DNA of 64,000 nucleotides from Rossellomorea vietnamensis (GTDB lineage Bacteria; Bacillota; Bacilli; Bacillales; Bacillaceae_B): NCBI RefSeq assembly GCF_025398035.1, contig NZ_CP104558.1:992001-1056000 (forward strand), written 5' to 3'. Numbering within the stretch: the first letter of the stretch is position 1; each line of letters begins with the position of its first letter. Below, piece after piece: positions 59,837 to 64,000 of this stretch. A program made the translations under genes and the position numbers. The notes below the pieces were generated by a model. It saw only the letters and a program-made list of their open reading frames with translations. It was not told the origin of the DNA and ran no database searches.

Positions 59837-61756
59837 CTATTCTTCAGATAGATATACCCTGACCTTTGAACCCTGTTTTATTTTCACTCCCGGGTCCGGA
59901 GACTGACTTACCACCTTTTCACCGCTTCCGCTTACATCCAGGTCAAGATTCACCAGTTGTTCCTGCAGTTCATTTTTCGTCAATCCGACCAGATCCGGGG
60001 TTTCAATCAACGGAGTGTCGGTCCACGTCATCTCTTTTTCAATTTGACCTTTACGCTTCGGTACCCCCATTGCCTCCAGACTATCACCTATGATACTCCC
60101 TCCGATCGGGGCTGCCACGACCCCACCGAATTGAATCGTCCCCTTCGGATTATCGACAGCGACATACACCACAATCTGAGGGTCATCTGCAGGAGCCACT
60201 CCCATGAAGGAAACGATATGATTGTTTTCCAGGTACTTACCATCCTTTGCCTTCTGCGCTGTCCCCGTCTTTCCCCCTACCCGGTAACCATCTACAAACG
60301 CTTTCTTTCCGCTTCCTTTGGCCACTACACTTTCCAACGCTTCCCGAATCTGCTTTGACGTTTCTTCGGAAATGACCCTTTTCTTGATCTGAGGGCTCTT
60401 TCTCATGACCACTTCTCCGGTTGAAGGGTCGATAAGCTCTTTTGCGATATAGGGCTGATACAATATTCCTCCATTGACTGCCGCTGACACTGCTGCGACC
60501 TGTTGAATAGGGGTAACGGCCACCCCCTGGCCAAATGCGGTTGTCGCCTGTTCTACAGGACCGACACGGTCGAGGTTAAAGAGAATCCCCTTCCCTTCCC
60601 CTTGCAGATCGATCCCCGTCTTCTCACCAAAACCAAAATCATGGATATAACTGAATAATTTTTCTTTCCCTAACCTTTGACCCAACTCGACAAATCCAGG
60701 GTTACATGAGTTCTGAACCACTTCAAGAAATGTTTGTGTCCCGTGTCCCCCGCGCTTCCAACAGTGAAGAGTCGACCCTGCCACTTCGATATGCCCTGGG
60801 TCATGAAAGGTTTCTTTATAGAGATCCACCTTTTTCTCTTCGAGGGCTGCTGCAAGCGTAATGATCTTGAACGTGGATCCCGGTTCATACGTGCTCCAAA
60901 TCGGTAAATTCCGATTATAGATCTCCTGGGGCACATTGCGGAAATTAGCCGGATCAAATGTCGGCCTGCTCGACATGGCGAGTATTTCACCATTCTTAGG
61001 ATTCATGGCGATGGCGATGATGCCATCTGGATCATACGTCGCCTCTGCGATATCCAATTCACGCTCAACGATGGTTTGCACTTTGGTATCGATCGTTAAC
61101 TTTAAATCCAATCCATTCTCCGGCTTTTCAAAATCATCGGCCATATCAGGCATTCTCTTTCCTTTGGCATCGGAGAAGAATTTCACATACCCTTTATCTC
61201 CACTAAGCTCTTCATCATAAGAAAGTTCGAGCCCCATGAGCCCTTGATTATCGATTCCTGCGAAGCCGAGAACATGGGATAAATAACTTCCATATGGATA
61301 ATAACGCTTAGAATCCTCGCCTAAGTAAACGCCCTTCAAATTTAAATCCCTTACCTCTTTCGCTTTTTCATACGAGATCTTCCTTGCTTCCTTTATCAGC
61401 ACCATATTGGCTTTCTGTGTTACATATTTATATGCAGACTCAACTGAAATATTAAGAACGGCTGCCAGTTTATCCGCTGTTCCTTGAGGGTCCGTAATTT
61501 GCCGTGGAACGACAAATATGGTCGGTGCACTTTGATTCCCTGCGAGTTCTACTCCATTTCGGTCGACTATTTTCCCTCTCTCAGGTTGAAATGGGATATT
61601 TCGACTCCAGGAGTCTTTTGCCAAACCGGTAAGCCAGTCCCCTTTAAAAAACTGAACATACCCCAGCCGGATATCTATGATGGAGAAAATAAGGACTCCT
61701 ACTATAAGCGCTACTGCCAACCTCTTCCTTACCGTTACATTGGATACTCTTTTCAC
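59837..61756 (-). CDS. spoVD: Sporulation-specific penicillin-binding protein SpoVD
   Basis: Class B PBP (639 aa; B. subtilis 646) that cross-links spore cortex with SpoVE. One membrane anchor (about 10-28), dimerisation domain, transpeptidase with STFK (in YEPGSTFKI), SCN (VQNSCNPGF) and KTGTA, then one C-terminal PASTA domain (about 580-639), which distinguishes SpoVD. I chose GTG 61756, which has GGGAGG 8 bases upstream. A sigma-E-like promoter lies just ahead. Confidence 0.95.
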   Translation of the reverse strand: MKRVSNVTVRKRLAVALIVGVLIFSIIDIRLGYVQFFKGDWLTGLAKDSWSRNIPFQPERGKIVDRNGVELAGNQSAPTIFVVPRQITDPQGTADKLAAVLNISVESAYKYVTQKANMVLIKEARKISYEKAKEVRDLNLKGVYLGEDSKRYYPYGSYLSHVLGFAGIDNQGLMGLELSYDEELSGDKGYVKFFSDAKGKRMPDMADDFEKPENGLDLKLTIDTKVQTIVERELDIAEATYDPDGIIAIAMNPKNGEILAMSSRPTFDPANFRNVPQEIYNRNLPIWSTYEPGSTFKIITLAAALEEKKVDLYKETFHDPGHIEVAGSTLHCWKRGGHGTQTFLEVVQNSCNPGFVELGQRLGKEKLFSYIHDFGFGEKTGIDLQGEGKGILFNLDRVGPVEQATTAFGQGVAVTPIQQVAAVSAAVNGGILYQPYIAKELIDPSTGEVVMRKSPQIKKRVISEETSKQIREALESVVAKGSGKKAFVDGYRVGGKTGTAQKAKDGKYLENNHIVSFMGVAPADDPQIVVYVAVDNPKGTIQFGGVVAAPIGGSIIGDSLEAMGVPKRKGQIEKEMTWTDTPLIETPDLVGLTKNELQEQLVNLDLDVSGSGEKVVSQSPDPGVKIKQGSKVRVYLSEE

Positions 61757-61787
61757 AAATGGAACCTCCCCTTCTATGGCTCGTTCC

Positions 61788-61815
61788 ATTATATGCTTGG
61801 ACTCATGGTGGTATG
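61788..61815 (-). promoter_or_regulatory. Putative sigma-E promoter of spoVD
   Basis: Minus-strand CATACC, 14-bp spacer, CATATAAT, close to the sigma-E -10 consensus CATACAAT; the -35 is weaker. The inferred start leaves a leader of about 25 bases with the RBS inside. Confidence 0.5.
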
Positions 61816-61878
61816 TTTGAATTCAATGAAAGAGTCCGGGCTTTCGGCAGGGGAATAGGGTTTTATAAATGGATGGAT

Positions 61879-61916
61879 AAAAAGGGATGACTCCGATAAT
61901 TGAGTCATCCCTTTTT
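61879..61916 (-). terminator. Terminator of pbpB
   Basis: Perfect 15-bp stem AAAAAGGGATGACTC / GAGTCATCCCTTTTT around AATTATCG, immediately after the pbpB stop. Confidence 0.93.
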
Positions 61917-61917
61917 G

Positions 61918-64000
61918 TTAATTCAGCTGTTCTTCTTCTTTTTCTTTCGGTGCCGCCGCTTCTTCAGGGGTCTTGAAGTTGACGACGAGTGGCTCATCTT
62001 TCTTGACCTTTATCCCAGGCTGTATATTCTGGCTGAAAGCATATCCATTTCCAACCATATTAATCTTCAGACCGGCGATATTGGCTACCTTAAAGACATC
62101 CCTTACAGACCACCCCTTCATATCGGGTATGGTAATATCTCCATCGGTTTTGATCACGACTCTTTCCCCTTCAAGAGTGGCATTTCCGCCTTGAGGAAGC
62201 TGTTTGACCACTTGTGAACCATTTCCGACCACAACTGGAGTCACCCCTGCTTTTTCCAGTTCTTTTTTTGCTTCTTCCACGCTCATGTCCCTCGTTTCAG
62301 GGAGTGATTGTTTCTTCAGGCTCACTTTTTCCTGAGGTTTGATGTTCAGGTACTTTAAGCTGTTTTGCATGACGGGATTGAAGACCGCAGAGACCGGATC
62401 CGATCCGATTTCAGTCGGTTCGAGTTCAGGCTGTTGGACCCCGACATACACGATTAACTGAGGGTCGTCGATAGGGGCCATACCCATAAAGGAGAAAAGA
62501 TAATTTTCCTTTCCGACCATATAACGGCCATTCGATGGATCAGGTATCTGACCCGAACCGGATTTACCGCCGACACGATATCCTTCTATCGCAAACTTCT
62601 GTCCTGTACCATGTTCAGATGTGACAGTCGTCTCCAGGTATTCCCTCGTCTTAATCGCTGTTTCCTTTGTGATGGGGCTTCCTGAAACTTCAGGCTTCGT
62701 CTCTTTGATGACTTTTTTTGTATTGGGATCGACGATCTTTGAAATGACATAAGGCTTCATCATTTTCCCATCATTGGCAATCGCCGACTCCGCCTGAATC
62801 ATTTGAAGCGGTGTGACGGTCGTACCTTGACCGAAAATGGTCGTGTATTTTTCAATCGGGTAATGATACAAGATCGAACCCGATGCCTCATTTGGCAGTC
62901 CTACGTCTGTCGCTTCACCAAATCCAAAATCATGTAAATAGTTTTCATATTTCTTGAATCCGATTTTATCCAATAGGTTGGCAAATGCAACATTGGAAGA
63001 TCTTTGAACGCCTTCAAGGAAGGTAATTGTTCCCCAACCTTCTCCTCCATTGTGATCCCGGATCGGGTTTGGAACATTTTCCACATAATACTTACCAGAT
63101 TCATAGGTTTCATTCGGATTGAACTTACCTTCATTCACTGCAGCTGCAAGGGAAAAAGACTTCATCGTTGAGCCTGGTTCATACGTATCTTCAACGATGA
63201 TGTTGGTCCAGTTATCCAGGAGCCCCTCTCTTGTATCCGGGTGGAAGGTAGGCCTTTGGCTCATGGCAAGAATCTTCCCTGTTTTCGGGTCGGATACGAT
63301 CGCAAACATTTTCTTGGGCTTGTATTTTTTTTGGACTTCATTCATTGCTTCTTCCAGGAAGGTTTGGATCTTCTTATCGATGGTCAGGTATAGGTCATCC
63401 CCATCTTCAGGCGGTGTAACATGTTCGTCTGAATTCGGCAGGAGATAGCCCCACACATCACTCTTATAAGAAACAGACCCATCCTTGCCTTTCAATACAT
63501 CATTGAAACTTGCTTCCACTCCCATTTTACCCACGGTCGTAGAATCCCCTTCGTCGTCGGTTTTTTTCTGAGCAAACCCGATAAGATGGGAGGCGAAGGA
63601 GCCGTTAGGATAAAATCGCTTCGCTTCCTTCCTGAATGTAACGCCGGGGATATCTTCTTCTTTAATGTCGAGCATCATCTGATGGGATAAATCTCTTCCT
63701 GCAGCACCGAATTCAACTTGATAGGGACCTTTTTTGTTTAAGCGGTCATAAATGTCACTTTCCTTCATATCAAGATACTTTGCGAGGACTTTGGCCGTTT
63801 TTTCAGGGTCTGTCACATGCTTGGGTTTCTTTGGATCACTGGTGATACTTGGATCTAATATCGCAACCAGTGTATAGGCGGATGTATCCTCTGCGATGAC
63901 TTCCCCTTTCCCGTCAAAGATGGTTCCTCTATGTGCTTCTAAGATATGACTTTTAATATATTTTTTTGCCGCTTGTGATGCCAGGACCTTCCCTTCCGCT
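61918..64000 (-). CDS. pbpB: Penicillin-binding protein 2B, 5' part outside the window
   Basis: Divisome class B transpeptidase. The frame stays open to the window edge, so the membrane anchor is not seen; 693 codons are visible. The segment near the edge reads LEAHRGTIFDGKGEVIAED. Transpeptidase motifs are STMK (YEPGSTMKS), SSN (VQRSSNVAF) and KSGSG in place of KTGT, the last as in other Bacillus PBP2B. Two PASTA domains end the protein (about the final 130 residues). A short start codon inside the window is not the true start. Confidence 0.95.
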   Translation of the reverse strand, partial: AEGKVLASQAAKKYIKSHILEAHRGTIFDGKGEVIAEDTSAYTLVAILDPSITSDPKKPKHVTDPEKTAKVLAKYLDMKESDIYDRLNKKGPYQVEFGAAGRDLSHQMMLDIKEEDIPGVTFRKEAKRFYPNGSFASHLIGFAQKKTDDEGDSTTVGKMGVEASFNDVLKGKDGSVSYKSDVWGYLLPNSDEHVTPPEDGDDLYLTIDKKIQTFLEEAMNEVQKKYKPKKMFAIVSDPKTGKILAMSQRPTFHPDTREGLLDNWTNIIVEDTYEPGSTMKSFSLAAAVNEGKFNPNETYESGKYYVENVPNPIRDHNGGEGWGTITFLEGVQRSSNVAFANLLDKIGFKKYENYLHDFGFGEATDVGLPNEASGSILYHYPIEKYTTIFGQGTTVTPLQMIQAESAIANDGKMMKPYVISKIVDPNTKKVIKETKPEVSGSPITKETAIKTREYLETTVTSEHGTGQKFAIEGYRVGGKSGSGQIPDPSNGRYMVGKENYLFSFMGMAPIDDPQLIVYVGVQQPELEPTEIGSDPVSAVFNPVMQNSLKYLNIKPQEKVSLKKQSLPETRDMSVEEAKKELEKAGVTPVVVGNGSQVVKQLPQGGNATLEGERVVIKTDGDITIPDMKGWSVRDVFKVANIAGLKINMVGNGYAFSQNIQPGIKVKKDEPLVVNFKTPEEAAAPKEKEEEQLN

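Noticed and set aside
63750-63816. GTG at 63816 as the start of the last gene
   Set aside because: The frame is open to the window edge and the upstream codons match PBP2B, so the gene is truncated by the window, not short.

Overview
The window is a stretch of core chromosome from an endospore-forming, low-to-moderate GC member of the Bacillaceae (Bacillus or a close relative such as Rossellomorea; the genus is inference). The evidence is the near-complete colinearity with the Bacillus subtilis region running from pbpB through the dcw cluster, spoIIG-sigG, ylm-divIVA-ileS and pyr to priA-prkC-rpmB-sdaA, together with intact sporulation genes (spoVD, spoVE, spoIIGA, sigE, sigG, spoVM). Almost every gene lies on the minus strand, so the biological order runs from position 64000 down to 1.

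Layout along transcription: (1) 64000-53500, cell wall and division: pbpB (cut by the window edge), spoVD, murE, a small gene that looks like a lone MurF N-terminal domain, mraY, murD, spoVE, then a 630-bp gap where murG and murB would be expected, then divIB. (2) 52800-48300: ylxW, ylxX, sbp, ftsA, ftsZ. (3) 48060-45380: spoIIGA, sigE, sigG, the mother-cell and forespore sigma cascade. (4) 45240-41200: ylmC, pgeF, ylmE, sepF, ylmG, ylmH, divIVA (septum placement and PLP homeostasis). (5) 41200-37000: ileS behind an AUC-specifier T-box leader, a short DksA-like gene, lspA, rluD. (6) 36125-24250: the complete de novo pyrimidine operon pyrR-pyrP-pyrB-pyrC-carA-carB-pyrK-pyrD-pyrF-pyrE, with one sigma-A promoter and three PyrR-responsive attenuators. 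(7) rqcH on the plus strand, a P-type Ca2+ ATPase, then an intact IS1182-family insertion sequence. (8) 17830-3900: yicC-remA-gmk-rpoZ, then coaBC-priA-def-fmt-rsmB-prpC-prkC, then rsgA-rpe and thiN. (9) 3830-1: spoVM (26 codons), a tandem pair of structured 126-bp repeats, rpmB, the Asp23-like gene, fakA, sdaAB and the first codons of sdaAA.

Most of the window is conserved housekeeping sequence. The departures are: the solitary MurF N-terminal domain at the position murF holds in other bacteria; missing murG/murB and rlmN at their usual places; an IS that has gone into the stem/T-run boundary of a terminator and duplicated its 26-bp stem-loop; and two tandem repeats whose stems have changed with pairing kept. 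I see no tRNA, rRNA, CRISPR array, prophage or defence genes.
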